Positions 33,875 to 43,365 are shown, numbered from the stretch's first letter. The stretch: 64,000 nt of DNA from CAIJMU01 sp035530275 (GCA_035530275.1 DATKVC010000020.1:150422-214421); one strand, 5' to 3'. The notes: a model not told the origin generated them from the sequence alone. Numbers and translations: made by a program.

Positions 33875-34966
33875 CTAGTGTCGGAGCTCGTGCCCAGAAG
33901 CGCCGACCGACGCCGAGTCGATGGAGCCGCCGAGTTCCCGGAGCCTTCCGAAGAGGCTCCTACCCGTGCCGAGGAGCCCGAGTTTCTTGCGCAGGTTCAT
34001 CCGGTGGAAATCCACGGCCTTCGCCGAGACATGGAGCCTGGCAGCGATCTCTTTGCTCGACCTTCCTTCCCTCACCTGTACGGCGACCTCGAGTTCTCTT
34101 CGGCTCAGACCGCCCCCCGCCGCGTTGAGCCTGAGCAAGAAGGGCGACGCGATTTCGGCAAGCCTAAGCTCGAGGAGCTCCAAGCCCTCGACGATGCCTG
34201 GATCGGGACAGCCCTCCCTCATGGTCGCGAGCAAGGGTCCGATCAGCAACTCCATATTCGCCGCGACATCGCTCGCGAGTCTGCGCTCGGCCTCGTCCGT
34301 CCTATGAAGGAGATAGTCGATGACAGCCTCCTTTTCCGCCAAGCTGTGAGCCTGGAACTGGATCCGGCGCTTGAGTCTCCCAATTGCCTCCTTTTCGGCT
34401 GAGGCGTCGGAGACATCGCGGACGTATTCGATGACGCCGAAGATCTCTCCCCCGTCGTCGAAGACGGGAAATACTGAGAGTTCTTGCCGCCCCATGAGCT
34501 CCCCGCAGTCCTCGTAGGCGACGATGCCGGTCTGAGGCCTGGCGCAGGCTATGGCCTCCGCCGTCGGACATTTTTCGCAGGGCGTCTGCCTGTCGTGATA
34601 TGCCTCATGGCACTTGCGCCCGATCAGGGGCAACTTGTCGGCATACAGGGACTCGAGAGTGGCGTTCGCGCCAAGGATCGTGAAGCCCAGGTCGAGCACG
34701 CTGATGCCGTCAAGCGAGGCGTTGAAAATGCGCGTGAAAAACTGGTCGAATTCCTCGCGAGCCACAACGGGGTCATCGAAGGATGCCCGCAAAGATGATC
34801 GGGAAGCGATCCATTCGCGCAAAAGCCTGACCCCATCCGGCCTTATCACCGCCGGGACAGCTCCCCTGCCCGGGGGAGGGGCCGCCAGTCCCGGCGCGTG
34901 ACGGCCGAGATCAATGGAAGATCGTCCCCCTCGACACGCGCGGCGCGAGGCTAGTTCCTCTATCAT
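33875..34966 (-). CDS. PAS domain-containing LuxR-type regulator
   Basis: A 363-residue regulator. A PAS domain spans about residues 75-195 and contains an insert RKCHEAYHDRQTPCEKCPT, a Cys/His motif found in some PAS sensors that could bind metal or a cofactor. A coiled-coil linker (about 195-235) precedes a C-terminal LuxR helix-turn-helix, LSRRELEVAVQVREGRSSKE onward. It begins 9 bp after the GH4 glycosidase gene and sits inside a catabolic operon, so it may report a metabolic or redox signal. The first 60 residues are low-complexity and the true start may be later. Confidence 0.82.
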   Translation of the reverse strand: MIEELASRRACRGGRSSIDLGRHAPGLAAPPPGRGAVPAVIRPDGVRLLREWIASRSSLRASFDDPVVAREEFDQFFTRIFNASLDGISVLDLGFTILGANATLESLYADKLPLIGRKCHEAYHDRQTPCEKCPTAEAIACARPQTGIVAYEDCGELMGRQELSVFPVFDDGGEIFGVIEYVRDVSDASAEKEAIGRLKRRIQFQAHSLAEKEAVIDYLLHRTDEAERRLASDVAANMELLIGPLLATMREGCPDPGIVEGLELLELRLAEIASPFLLRLNAAGGGLSRRELEVAVQVREGRSSKEIAARLHVSAKAVDFHRMNLRKKLGLLGTGRSLFGRLRELGGSIDSASVGASGHELRH

Positions 34967-34975
34967 GGGCGCGTC

Positions 34976-36394
34976 TCAGGCACCGGCAAGTTTCCCGAAT
35001 CGATTGGCGATCGCGAGCGCCGGATCGAGTGGAACCTCCTGCCGCCTTACGTCCTTGGGCACGACGATATTCGGCACAGTTCTCACCTTTTTTCCCGCGA
35101 ACTGCGGCAGCCAGGATCGCTGAGCCTCGAGCATCTCCGCCGTCATCTCGCGGATCTCGGCCAAGGTCAACACAGCCGCCGTCAGGGGATCCATTGCGCA
35201 GGCTTGCACAAGGAGCTCGGTGTCGCCGCTGAGGGCCGCCTCCACGGAAAGGCCCTGGACGAGGACGTTCGTCATGTTGAGGGCGGCGAGGGGAGTCGGA
35301 AGGGCGCCGACGCCCGTCGGGTGGAGGCCGGTACGATCGACATAGATAGGCACTTCGACGCAGCAGCCACGGGACAGGTTCTCGATCCAGCCATCGTTCC
35401 TCACGTTGCCGTTGAGGCGGAAGACCTCGCCCGTTTCCTTGGCCTCTATGATGTGCGAACAGTACTCCGCGCTCCTCGGGCCGAGCTTGGTCGATTCGAT
35501 GGAAAGAGGATCGAGCTTCTGGAACTTCTCGTCGATCATCGCACAGTAGCTATAATAGGCGCCCGTCTCCCCGCCAAAGGCCGGCTCGTCGCAGTAGGCC
35601 GCCAGCGCCTTCTTGTTCTTGCGGAAATAGGGCAGGTATTCGGAAAGATGCCCGGTGCTTTCGGTCATGAAATAACCGAAGTGCCGCATCACCTCGGCCC
35701 TCACCTTTTCGTTGACGTAATAGCCCGGCTTCTCGAAATTTTCCTTGAGGAGGGGATAGAGATCTTCGCCCCTGTGCTCGAGCTTGAGAAACCAGGCCAT
35801 GTGATTGATGCCGGCCGCGACGAAATCGATTTCCCCCTTGGGGCGGCCGGTATAGGACGCGACGAGGTCCATGGTGGTCTGCACGCCATGGCAAAGCCCG
35901 ATGAACTGAAGCCCCTCGACCGTGCCGAGGGCCCAGCAGCACATGGCCATGGGATTGGCGTAATTGAAAAGAATGGCGCCGGGGCAGAGTTCGCGCATTT
36001 CCCGGGCGATTTCGAGGAGAGCAGGAATGTGGCGCTGGGCGCGGAAGATCCCGCCCGGCCCCATGGTGTCGCCGATGCAGTTGTCGACGCCGCGCCGCAT
36101 CGGGATCTCGTAGTCGTACTTGAAGCCCTCGACGCCACCAACCTGTATCATCACGACGACGTAGTCGGCCCCCCTGAGGGCCTCGCGGCGATCGGTGGTC
36201 GCCATGACGCTCGCGTCGACCTTGTTGTCGGCGATCATCCGCGTCACGAAGTCCTTCATCCGATCGAGGCGCCTGTGCGTCAGGGCCATCAGGCGGTATT
36301 CGCTCCCCGATAGCGCGGGCGTGCCCAGGAAATCGTTCATCAGGGTCTTGCTGAATACGAGGCTGCCCGCCCCGATCATCGCAATTTTCGCCAT
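34976..36394 (-). CDS. GH4 glycosidase (alpha-galactosidase/alpha-galacturonidase-like)
   Basis: A 472-residue NAD- and Mn-dependent glycoside hydrolase of family GH4. The Rossmann motif is KIAMIGAGSLVFSKTL, followed by NYANPMAM near 144, the metal-binding CHGVQ motif at 168-172 and GINHMAW near 195. CHGVQ is typical of the alpha-galactosidase/alpha-galacturonidase group rather than the CN- or other motif variants of phospho-glucosidases. The mechanism uses transient oxidation at C3 of the sugar. It acts in the cytoplasm on an imported glycoside. AGGAGG precedes ATG 36394. Confidence 0.88.
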   Translation of the reverse strand: MAKIAMIGAGSLVFSKTLMNDFLGTPALSGSEYRLMALTHRRLDRMKDFVTRMIADNKVDASVMATTDRREALRGADYVVVMIQVGGVEGFKYDYEIPMRRGVDNCIGDTMGPGGIFRAQRHIPALLEIAREMRELCPGAILFNYANPMAMCCWALGTVEGLQFIGLCHGVQTTMDLVASYTGRPKGEIDFVAAGINHMAWFLKLEHRGEDLYPLLKENFEKPGYYVNEKVRAEVMRHFGYFMTESTGHLSEYLPYFRKNKKALAAYCDEPAFGGETGAYYSYCAMIDEKFQKLDPLSIESTKLGPRSAEYCSHIIEAKETGEVFRLNGNVRNDGWIENLSRGCCVEVPIYVDRTGLHPTGVGALPTPLAALNMTNVLVQGLSVEAALSGDTELLVQACAMDPLTAAVLTLAEIREMTAEMLEAQRSWLPQFAGKKVRTVPNIVVPKDVRRQEVPLDPALAIANRFGKLAGA

Positions 36395-36432
36395 CCCTTC
36401 CTCCTTCGATCCGTGACTACGCCTGCTCGGTC

Positions 36433-37950
36433 TCAGCTTCGCGCGACCTTCTTAAGAAGGTCTTGAAACCTCGGTTGGAGCTGGGCGAACAACTCGTATT
36501 TCTCGCGATAGGCTTCATGGCGCCTCGGATTCGGCTCGAACAACTCGCCATGCCTTACAAAGCGGGATACCGCCTCCTCGTAGGAGGGGATCGCCCCTAT
36601 GGCGACGGCCCCTATCATGGCCGCTCCTAATGTGCCCGACTCGCCGATCGGCGAACGCTCGAAGGGCACGCCGATGATGTCGGCCTTGATCTGCAGCCAT
36701 GCCGAAGACCTCGCTCCGCCCCCTGTCGCGACGAAGCGCGAAGTGTCGATGCCCAAAGAGGAGATGGCCCGAAGACTTTCGACAAAATAGAGGGTCTCGC
36801 ATTCCATTATGGCCTTGAGGATTTCTCCCCTCGTGGTCGAGGTCTTGAGGCCGAGAATGAGGCCCGAGCTATCGTCGATAAAATGCGGCGTGCCGACGGG
36901 ATCAAAGTGAGGGAGAAGGAGGAGTCTCGTGGGTTCCTCCGGCATCTCCGCGGCGAGCCTATCGTAGAGGTCCTCCCCGACCCCGACACTCTCGCCGCGG
37001 GCGAAGGTGTCGCGGAACCATCTGACGAGGCTTCCCGCCTGGTTGTAAATGAACGAGACGTAGAGGCCGTTCAAGGCATGATGCTCGACGTTGAGGCCGT
37101 TGGCGAGCATGAATGAACTATTAGGTATCCTGTTATAGACGGGAGTGATACATTCCACGGTGCCAATGCCGCACACCGCCTTGCCCGCGGAGATCACGCC
37201 CGCCCCCAATGCATTGCAGCACTGGTCGTGGGCTCCTACCACGCAGATCACGCCCCTCTCGAGCCCGAACTCCTCCGCGGCCCTTGCACCCAACTGGCCT
37301 GCAACGGTTCCCGAGGCCACGGGAGTGCCAAGAATGCCGGCCTCCATCCCGGCCAAGGCGAGGAGGCGATCCGACCATCCTTCCTCGCGGATGTCGAAGA
37401 GCAGGGTCCGGTTGGCCAGGGAGTAGGAAGTGAAGGGTTCCAGACCCATCATAAATAGTAGAAGTTCGTCGAATAGTAGGAATTTCCAGGCTGAGGCGTA
37501 GAGCCCCGGTTCGTTGTCCTTGCGCCAGAGGAGCTTTGGAAGAGAATAATTGGTACCATGAATATTGGGGTTTATATCGAACAGGTCTTCCTTGTCGATT
37601 CGGGCGTAGAAGGCCTCGATCTGCTCCCGTCCCCGTGAATCGAGGTGGATGATGGCGTTGCCGAGAATGCGACCGTCTCGGGAAACGGGGGTCATGGCCT
37701 CGCCCATTGAGCAAACCGAGATCGCTGCGACGGGATCGGCCCTAGTCTTGCCCGCGAGCTCGCGCATCACATCCCTCGCGGCGGCGATGACGACGCGCGA
37801 GTCCAGCTCGGCCCAATCCGGGTGCGGATGGATGAGGGGGTATTCGCGCTCGGCCCTCGCGATAATCGCGCCGCCTCCCGGTTCGCGATCGAATGAGAAC
37901 ACCGTTCCCTTGCAGTTCGTGGTTCCGATGTCGAGGCCGAGTATGCTCAC
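36433..37950 (-). CDS. FGGY family carbohydrate kinase
   Basis: A 505-residue sugar kinase of the FGGY family, nearest in appearance to xylulokinase and gluconokinase groups. LGLDIGTTNCKGTVFSF is the N-terminal phosphate loop, VVGAHDQCCNALGAGV the mid-domain ATPase loop and ATGGGARSSAWLQIKADI the adenosine motif. The sugar is not predictable. It follows a truncated fucose-isomerase-like gene by 9 bp and precedes the GH4 gene, so it probably phosphorylates the sugar that feeds the aldolase encoded two genes upstream. Confidence 0.85.
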   Translation of the reverse strand: MSILGLDIGTTNCKGTVFSFDREPGGGAIIARAEREYPLIHPHPDWAELDSRVVIAAARDVMRELAGKTRADPVAAISVCSMGEAMTPVSRDGRILGNAIIHLDSRGREQIEAFYARIDKEDLFDINPNIHGTNYSLPKLLWRKDNEPGLYASAWKFLLFDELLLFMMGLEPFTSYSLANRTLLFDIREEGWSDRLLALAGMEAGILGTPVASGTVAGQLGARAAEEFGLERGVICVVGAHDQCCNALGAGVISAGKAVCGIGTVECITPVYNRIPNSSFMLANGLNVEHHALNGLYVSFIYNQAGSLVRWFRDTFARGESVGVGEDLYDRLAAEMPEEPTRLLLLPHFDPVGTPHFIDDSSGLILGLKTSTTRGEILKAIMECETLYFVESLRAISSLGIDTSRFVATGGGARSSAWLQIKADIIGVPFERSPIGESGTLGAAMIGAVAIGAIPSYEEAVSRFVRHGELFEPNPRRHEAYREKYELFAQLQPRFQDLLKKVARS

Positions 37951-37959
37951 GCCGAGGCC

Positions 37960-38301
37960 TTATACCTTGAGGGTCTCATAGCCGAGATTTTTCTCAAAAG
38001 CCTCCTCTACCGAGGCCGCGACATTGTCGGCCGCAAATCCGGGGCCGATCGCGTTCGCGAGGATCAGGCGTTCAGAGATGCTCCCCTTGGCGGCCGTCAG
38101 GGATCGAGGAGCCGGACCGCAATTGAAAAGGATGCATTCATCGGCCCCATACCCTGTCCGCGAAGCGTCCATCATCGGGCGGCCGTAGCCTGAGGCTTCG
38201 ATGACCCGGCGCATCTTCTCCCGGGCCGCCCTCTGATGGGAGGCGGGGAAGAATCCCCTGTTCCTGAAATAGACGGCGAAGCTGAGCCTGGAGGCCTTCA
38301 T
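37960..38301 (-). pseudogene. Internally deleted L-fucose isomerase-like gene
   Basis: A 113-codon open frame whose first 55 residues look like the N-terminus of L-fucose isomerase-related proteins (YFRNRGFFP, an AARE helix, then TGYGADE) and whose last 35 residues (GFAADNVAASVEEAFEKNLG) look like the C-terminal segment of the same family. Such proteins are about 450-500 residues, so most of the middle, with the catalytic Glu/Asp/His residues, is missing. The start overlaps the aldolase stop (ATGA), so it is still translated in step with the operon. A short functional remnant cannot be excluded. Confidence 0.5.
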
Positions 38302-39206
38302 TCCCGCCTTCCCTCGAAAAGCCGCTGCGCGGAATCCTCGAGGCCGAGGGAGGCGATCTCGGCGAGGGTCGCCGCGTAAACGGCTTCGTCGGCCGCCGCG
38401 GCTCCCCGACCCATCGTCGCCTCATAGGGAGCCCTAATGGCCGTGCCGATATTAATCTTGCAAATGCCACGCTTCATGCCTTCGCGGAGATTCTCGGGCT
38501 TAATACCCGTGCCTCCATGGAGGACGATCGGCACGCCCGTGACTTGCGCGATCTTCGAAAGCCGCGCGAGATCGAGCCGGGCTTCCGGCTTCTTCTGGCT
38601 CTTGGCAGCCCCAGCTATGGCTCCGTGAATATTGCCGATGGAAACCGAAAGCCAGTCGACTCCCGTCAGGGCCACGAAGCGCTCGGCGTCCTCGGGTTCG
38701 GTAAAGCCGCGACCGCTGGCGAAGAGTTCCTCGTAGGGCGGGAGAGGGCCAGCCTCGTGGCCAAGGACGGCACCAAGTTCCGCCTCGACGGGTGTGCCCC
38801 GCGCGTGGGCAAGGTCGATGACGGCCCTGGTCGCGGCCACGTTGGCATCGAAGGGCAGGCGCGAACCGTCGACCATCACGGAATCGAAACCGGCATCGAG
38901 GGCTCTGCGTAGTATCGGCAAGTAATCCACCTCGAGGCCGTCCTCGTCGACAACGGGAACGTGATCGAGATGGAGGCGCATTAAGCGATCGTCCTTGAGC
39001 CTCTCGTACTCCTCCCTGACTGCTTCGAGGCTCCTCGATTCGAATTTCTCCCACTCGAGCCTGGCCACTTGGATAAGAGCGAAGGTCCCGGTGTCGCGCA
39101 GGGCCCTGATCACGCTTCGCATCATCGGGAGGTAAGGGATATTGAAGGCAGGCAGCGCGAGACCGAGCGCACGCGCGCGTTCGACGATCGACTTGATATC
39201 GTTCAT
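38298..39206 (-). CDS. Class II fructose/tagatose-bisphosphate aldolase family protein
   Basis: A 302-residue zinc-dependent class II aldolase. LHLDHV near residue 78 gives a metal-binding His and Asp, GHEAG near 148 corresponds to the family loop, and HGGTGIKPENL and KINIGTAIR are the phosphate-binding sites. It cleaves a ketose phosphate or bisphosphate into dihydroxyacetone phosphate and an aldehyde. The operon context with an FGGY kinase and a former isomerase suggests a fucose- or tagatose-like pathway. Confidence 0.87.
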   Translation of the reverse strand: MNDIKSIVERARALGLALPAFNIPYLPMMRSVIRALRDTGTFALIQVARLEWEKFESRSLEAVREEYERLKDDRLMRLHLDHVPVVDEDGLEVDYLPILRRALDAGFDSVMVDGSRLPFDANVAATRAVIDLAHARGTPVEAELGAVLGHEAGPLPPYEELFASGRGFTEPEDAERFVALTGVDWLSVSIGNIHGAIAGAAKSQKKPEARLDLARLSKIAQVTGVPIVLHGGTGIKPENLREGMKRGICKINIGTAIRAPYEATMGRGAAAADEAVYAATLAEIASLGLEDSAQRLFEGRRE

Positions 39207-39310
39207 GTGGCACCCTTAGCTCTATCGATTGGAATTCGTCTCGAACTGAAAAGCGGCTGCGAGCTGCAACCAGGACTCGCGCCCTGGCCCATGCCCCACT
39301 TTCCGGAGGA

Positions 39311-40426
39311 TCAGCTGATAGATGGCACCTGGATGCGTTCCCCGCCCTTCATCGCCGACTCATGGGCGCAGACACCAGCCATAGTCCAATTCGCGGCCCT
39401 TCTCGCGTCGGCGAAGGATTCGCGATCCTCGAGTATGGCCCTTATGAACTCGTGGGCGAGATGGGGATGGGACCCTCCGTGGCCCGCTCCCTGAATGAAT
39501 GAGGTGTGCTCGTGCTCTTGGTCGTAAACGCCATGAATGGTGAAGGGGGCGATTTCCTTTGGCAGGCGGCTCCCGAAGTCCGGGACCTCGACGCGCTCGG
39601 CATCCTCGAAGCCTGTATAGACCACGGCTTTCTCGCCAGCGAGCTGCTCCCACTCGAAGGAGGACTTCGTCCCGTAGACGTCGAAGCTCTCGCGATACTG
39701 CCGAATCGTGTCGAAAAGCGATCGGGTCACCTCGCAGGCGAGGTCGGAATCCCTGAGTTTGAGCAGGGCCGTCTCTATGGCGAAGGGCGAGCCGTAGCGC
39801 GATTTGTACTCGTCACGTATTGTGCCGGAACCAAGGCAGACCACCGACTCGACATCCGCGCCGGCTAGGGCGAGCAAAGGACTGATGGCGTGGGTCGCGT
39901 AGTGCATGGGCGGAAATCCGTACCAATAGTCCGGCCAGCCGGGCAGGCTCATGTTCTGCTGGTGAGAGCCACGGAGGAACTGGATCTTTCCGAGCTCGCC
40001 CGAGTCGACCTTCGCCTTGACGAAGAGAAACTCCCGGGTGTACACGGCCGTTTCCATCATCATGTACACCTTGCCCGACTTCTTGCGAGCATCGGCTATC
40101 TTCAGGCAATCGGCCACGGTGGTCGCCATGGGCACGGTGCTCGCTGCGTGTTTGCCGGCATCCAGGGCCGCGAGAGTCATCGGCGCGTGAGCCGCTATCG
40201 GCGTCACCACGTGGATGGCGTCGATGTCTTTGTCTCTCAGCATGTCCTCGTAGCGCGTGTAGCGCTTGCCCACTTTGAACATGTCCGCTACCTGCTTCAG
40301 CTTCGCCTCGTCACGCTGGCAAAGGGCGACGCACTCGGCGTCGGGATGTTTCTGATAGAGAGGAACGAACTCGGCGCCGAAGCCCAGGCCGACGACACCG
40401 ACCCTCACCTTTTTTCCGCTGGCCAT
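39311..40426 (-). CDS. Gfo/Idh/MocA family oxidoreductase
   Basis: A 371-residue NAD(P)-dependent oxidoreductase starting at ATG 40426 behind GAAGGAG. VRVGVVGLGFGAEFVP is the dinucleotide-binding motif; the usual EKP motif is replaced by STVPMATT near 100, an unusual feature since the catalytic Lys of EKP is absent here. MHYATHAISPLLALAG near 185 is the catalytic-helix region. It may use a different lysine or act as a lyase or binding protein. It lies 53 bp after a TIM-barrel epimerase gene on the same strand. Confidence 0.85.
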   Translation of the reverse strand: MASGKKVRVGVVGLGFGAEFVPLYQKHPDAECVALCQRDEAKLKQVADMFKVGKRYTRYEDMLRDKDIDAIHVVTPIAAHAPMTLAALDAGKHAASTVPMATTVADCLKIADARKKSGKVYMMMETAVYTREFLFVKAKVDSGELGKIQFLRGSHQQNMSLPGWPDYWYGFPPMHYATHAISPLLALAGADVESVVCLGSGTIRDEYKSRYGSPFAIETALLKLRDSDLACEVTRSLFDTIRQYRESFDVYGTKSSFEWEQLAGEKAVVYTGFEDAERVEVPDFGSRLPKEIAPFTIHGVYDQEHEHTSFIQGAGHGGSHPHLAHEFIRAILEDRESFADARRAANWTMAGVCAHESAMKGGERIQVPSIS

Positions 40427-40479
40427 ATAATCTCCTTCTATTGAGCCCGCGCCGGCCGCGCGAGCGGTCGGCGCCGACT

Positions 40480-41331
40480 TCAAGACATCAGTTTCTTCAG
40501 GAACGCGAGGCCCTTCGTCGCGAGTTCGTCGCTGCTGGGGGCGAGGGGCCTCCACACGGCGGCGGCCCTCGCGATCTCCTTTACCGAGGTGGAGAAGGAT
40601 TCGATCACGAGGGGGCCGGAATACCTCACCTTCTTGAGGGCCGCCGCGATTTCGGTCCAATTGACATGACCGCTGCCCGGAGTGCCGCGATCATTCTCGT
40701 TCGCGTGCATGTGGACCATCAGCTTTCCCGCGAGTTCGATGGCCTTGCCGAGGCTTTTCTCCTCGATGTTCGCGTGGAAGGTGTCCATCATGAGTTTGAC
40801 GCTCGGCTTGTCTATCATCTTGACGAGTTCCAGCGCCTGTTCGGTCAGGTTGATAAAGCTCGTCTCGAAACGATTGAGCGGCTCCAGGGCCAGAATGACG
40901 CCCTTGTCTTCGGCGTACTTCGCGATCACTTTTAGGTTCTTCGCGCAACGCGCGAGATCGCGCTCGCGCTGGGCCGGGGTCGCCGTCCACTGCCGCCCCA
41001 CGGCCGCGTAGAGGGGACCGACCACGGAACGCGATTTCATCGTCACGGCCGCGTCGATGCAATGCTTCATGTAGGCGATCGCCCCCTTTTGTATGGCGGC
41101 GTCCGGATGGGAGGGATCCCTGCCGGCGCCCATGACCGCGCAGATCGAGCTTTGGAGCCCGGTGCGATCATAGGCCTCGGCGGCCTTCGCGTAGTCGAGG
41201 TCTCCCTCGCTTTCGATGGGTATCTCGACGATATCGAAACCCATGGCCTTGGCCTTGTCGAAATAGGCCAAGTCCCTCGTCCTGAAGGGAGAGGCCCAAA
41301 GAAAGGTATTGATTCCAAATGTAATCGCCAC
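40480..41331 (-). CDS. TIM-barrel sugar isomerase/epimerase (tagatose 3-epimerase-like)
   Basis: A 283-residue AP-endonuclease-2 superfamily protein resembling D-tagatose/D-psicose 3-epimerases. The two catalytic glutamates are suggested by LALEPLNRFE near residue 150 and VIESF near 245, with metal ligands in MMDTFHANIEE and HMHANENDRG. Start is GTG at 41331, five bases after the stop of the upstream epimerase gene. It probably interconverts ketohexoses at C3 in the cytoplasm. Confidence 0.83.
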   Translation of the reverse strand: MAITFGINTFLWASPFRTRDLAYFDKAKAMGFDIVEIPIESEGDLDYAKAAEAYDRTGLQSSICAVMGAGRDPSHPDAAIQKGAIAYMKHCIDAAVTMKSRSVVGPLYAAVGRQWTATPAQRERDLARCAKNLKVIAKYAEDKGVILALEPLNRFETSFINLTEQALELVKMIDKPSVKLMMDTFHANIEEKSLGKAIELAGKLMVHMHANENDRGTPGSGHVNWTEIAAALKKVRYSGPLVIESFSTSVKEIARAAAVWRPLAPSSDELATKGLAFLKKLMS

Positions 41332-41335
41332 GCGC

Positions 41336-42232
41336 TCAGCCCTGCCCGTATTTTGCCACGAGGACGTCCATGAAGGCCTTCGCCGGCCCGGTCGCCTCGA
41401 GGGCGTTCGACCAGAAGCAGAGGTCGATTGGCCACCACTCGTCGTCATAGCCCGCGGCGAGGATAGCCTTGGTGATCGAGTCGAAATCCAAAACGCCCTT
41501 CCCGAAGGGGGCGTGCGTGCTGGTTTCGTTGTCGTGCAGGGTACCGTCCGAGTCGATGAAGTGAACGGCGCCGATTTTTCCGGTCAGCATGTGGGCGAAC
41601 TGCTCGACGCCGCCGGGAAGGGTTTCGCGCTTCCCGAATTGCCGAGCTCCCATGACCGAGCACATGAAGGCATGGCAGGAATCGAACATCACCGAGAAGT
41701 TCGGATGATCGACCTTGTAGGCCATCTCGACGACCTCGCTCGGCTTGTTGAAAATGAACCCGGGCTCGAATTCCCAGACCAGCTTGATCCCGGCCTTGGC
41801 GCAAATCTCCGCCGACTCGTGCCAACGCTCCGCCACCGTGGAAAAACAGGCGTCGTAGGCCATGCCCCCTGGAATCGCGGTCGGGGGATCGACGGCATCG
41901 ACCCTGAGCTTCGGTATGCCCATGACCTTGCACATCTCGACGTGACCCTTGACGACGTCGAGGTAGGCTTGTCTCGCCGCGGTTGCCGGCGAGGGAAAGG
42001 GGGCCGCGACGCCGGAGAAGCCCATGCCCGCGTCGGCGAAAAGCTTCTTGATTTCCTTCCACTTTTCGGGGGTGTTGGGTTCGAGATGCGGGGGAAAGGC
42101 GGCGAATTCGACGCCGTCGAACTTAAGATCCTTGAGCCGCCTCGCCACGTCGACGAGGGCTATCGGCTTGTCGGCATAGCCGCCCCAAATATAGGCCCAC
42201 GCGCCGACCGAGATCTTCTTCCTTGCCATCAT
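41336..42232 (-). CDS. TIM-barrel sugar isomerase/epimerase-like protein
   Basis: A 298-residue sugar phosphate isomerase/epimerase family protein. The barrel start is ISVGAWAYIWGG; LVWEFEPGFIF near 150, MFDSCHAFMC near 180 and GAVHFIDSDGTLHDN near 222 supply likely metal ligands Glu, Asp, His and His. GGAGG precedes the ATG pair at 42232. It is the first enzyme gene after the ABC transporter binding protein and lies four bases before a second epimerase, suggesting sequential steps on an imported sugar. Confidence 0.82.
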   Translation of the reverse strand: MMARKKISVGAWAYIWGGYADKPIALVDVARRLKDLKFDGVEFAAFPPHLEPNTPEKWKEIKKLFADAGMGFSGVAAPFPSPATAARQAYLDVVKGHVEMCKVMGIPKLRVDAVDPPTAIPGGMAYDACFSTVAERWHESAEICAKAGIKLVWEFEPGFIFNKPSEVVEMAYKVDHPNFSVMFDSCHAFMCSVMGARQFGKRETLPGGVEQFAHMLTGKIGAVHFIDSDGTLHDNETSTHAPFGKGVLDFDSITKAILAAGYDDEWWPIDLCFWSNALEATGPAKAFMDVLVAKYGQG

Positions 42233-42300
42233 CGCCTCCTTTCAATCGCTTCGCGATGGGGAAGTGGCGACCGGGTCGCCCCGATCGCCACTAGTATCAA

Positions 42301-43365
42301 TTATTTATAATCCGGGTTTTCCCTGAAGACCGGGTTGTTTATGTCATAGATGAACGCTTTCTTGTCGCGCGCCTCGATGTAGTCGCTCGTGATCCATGGA
42401 ATCATCTTCGACATGTTGAGCGTTTGCTTGTCGAAGGGGAGGAAGTTGACGTACACCGCCTTCTTGGTGGCTTTGCCGGCGAATTTCGCCGTAATCATCT
42501 GGTAGGCGATGTCGGCCTCGAGGGTCGGGCACTGGTTGACGTCGAATGTGGTCTGGCCCTTGGCTACCCATATCCAGGACTTCTCTTTTCCGTTGCTCGC
42601 GCCGAGCCAGTACTTGCTCGTGTCGAGCCCGGCTTCCTGCATCGCCTGGAGGGCCCCGGTCATCATCTCGTCGTTCTGAACGTAGGCTCCGTCGAAGCCG
42701 TTCGCCCCGAGGGAGGTGATAGCGTCCTGCATGACCTTCTTTGCGGGATCGGCGAACCAGCCGCCCGAGCCCCAGAACACGACCTGGAGGTCCTTGCCGC
42801 CCGCGCCCTTGACGCCGACGCTGGAAAGGAGGTTGCCGATGTCCTTGCCGGCCTTCTTGTAGCCCTGCAGGAAGCCCTGGGTCTGGCCGGCTGCGGTGCC
42901 CTGGCCGAGTTTGCCTTCGATCATGATGAGCTTCTTGACGCCGTGCTTTATCGCATTTTGCGCCGCTAGCTCGCCGTCATAGACCCAATCGAAGCCGGAA
43001 AAGCCCGAGAGACCGGGCTCGTTCGGCGGGTTGTGGGTGAGATTATAGAAGGGGATATTGGCCGCCTTGGCTAGCTTGAGGCATTCCGAGGTTGTCTGCG
43101 GAGAGTTCTGGACGCATACGATGGCGTCAACACCCTGAGTTATGAAGTTCTGGACGGCATCGAGCTGCTCGGGAGCAGTTCCCTGACCGACGACGTCGCG
43201 CACTTCCCACCCTGACCTGCCTGCGAGAACCTTGAAGACCTGAAAGCCCGCCTTGTAATAATCATCGGAGGCATCCATGTAGTAGCCGATGACCTTCTTC
43301 TGCGCCGACAGGGTCATCACGCCGAATAACGAGAGGACCACCATGAACAATGCGATTCGCTTCAT
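42301..43365 (-). CDS. Periplasmic sugar-binding protein of an ABC transporter
   Basis: A 354-residue periplasmic binding protein of the ribose/galactose type (Peripla_BP_4). ATG 43365 follows AGGAGGAG. MKRIALFMVVLSLFGVMTLS is a signal peptide with a likely cleavage after LSAQ and no lipobox cysteine. The sugar-binding fold shows NFITQGVDAIVCVQNSP, KKLIMIEG and FDGAYVQNDEMM. It lies 68 bp after the permease gene, so it may have its own internal promoter, as binding proteins are usually needed in excess. The ligand is unknown. Confidence 0.88.
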   Translation of the reverse strand: MKRIALFMVVLSLFGVMTLSAQKKVIGYYMDASDDYYKAGFQVFKVLAGRSGWEVRDVVGQGTAPEQLDAVQNFITQGVDAIVCVQNSPQTTSECLKLAKAANIPFYNLTHNPPNEPGLSGFSGFDWVYDGELAAQNAIKHGVKKLIMIEGKLGQGTAAGQTQGFLQGYKKAGKDIGNLLSSVGVKGAGGKDLQVVFWGSGGWFADPAKKVMQDAITSLGANGFDGAYVQNDEMMTGALQAMQEAGLDTSKYWLGASNGKEKSWIWVAKGQTTFDVNQCPTLEADIAYQMITAKFAGKATKKAVYVNFLPFDKQTLNMSKMIPWITSDYIEARDKKAFIYDINNPVFRENPDYK

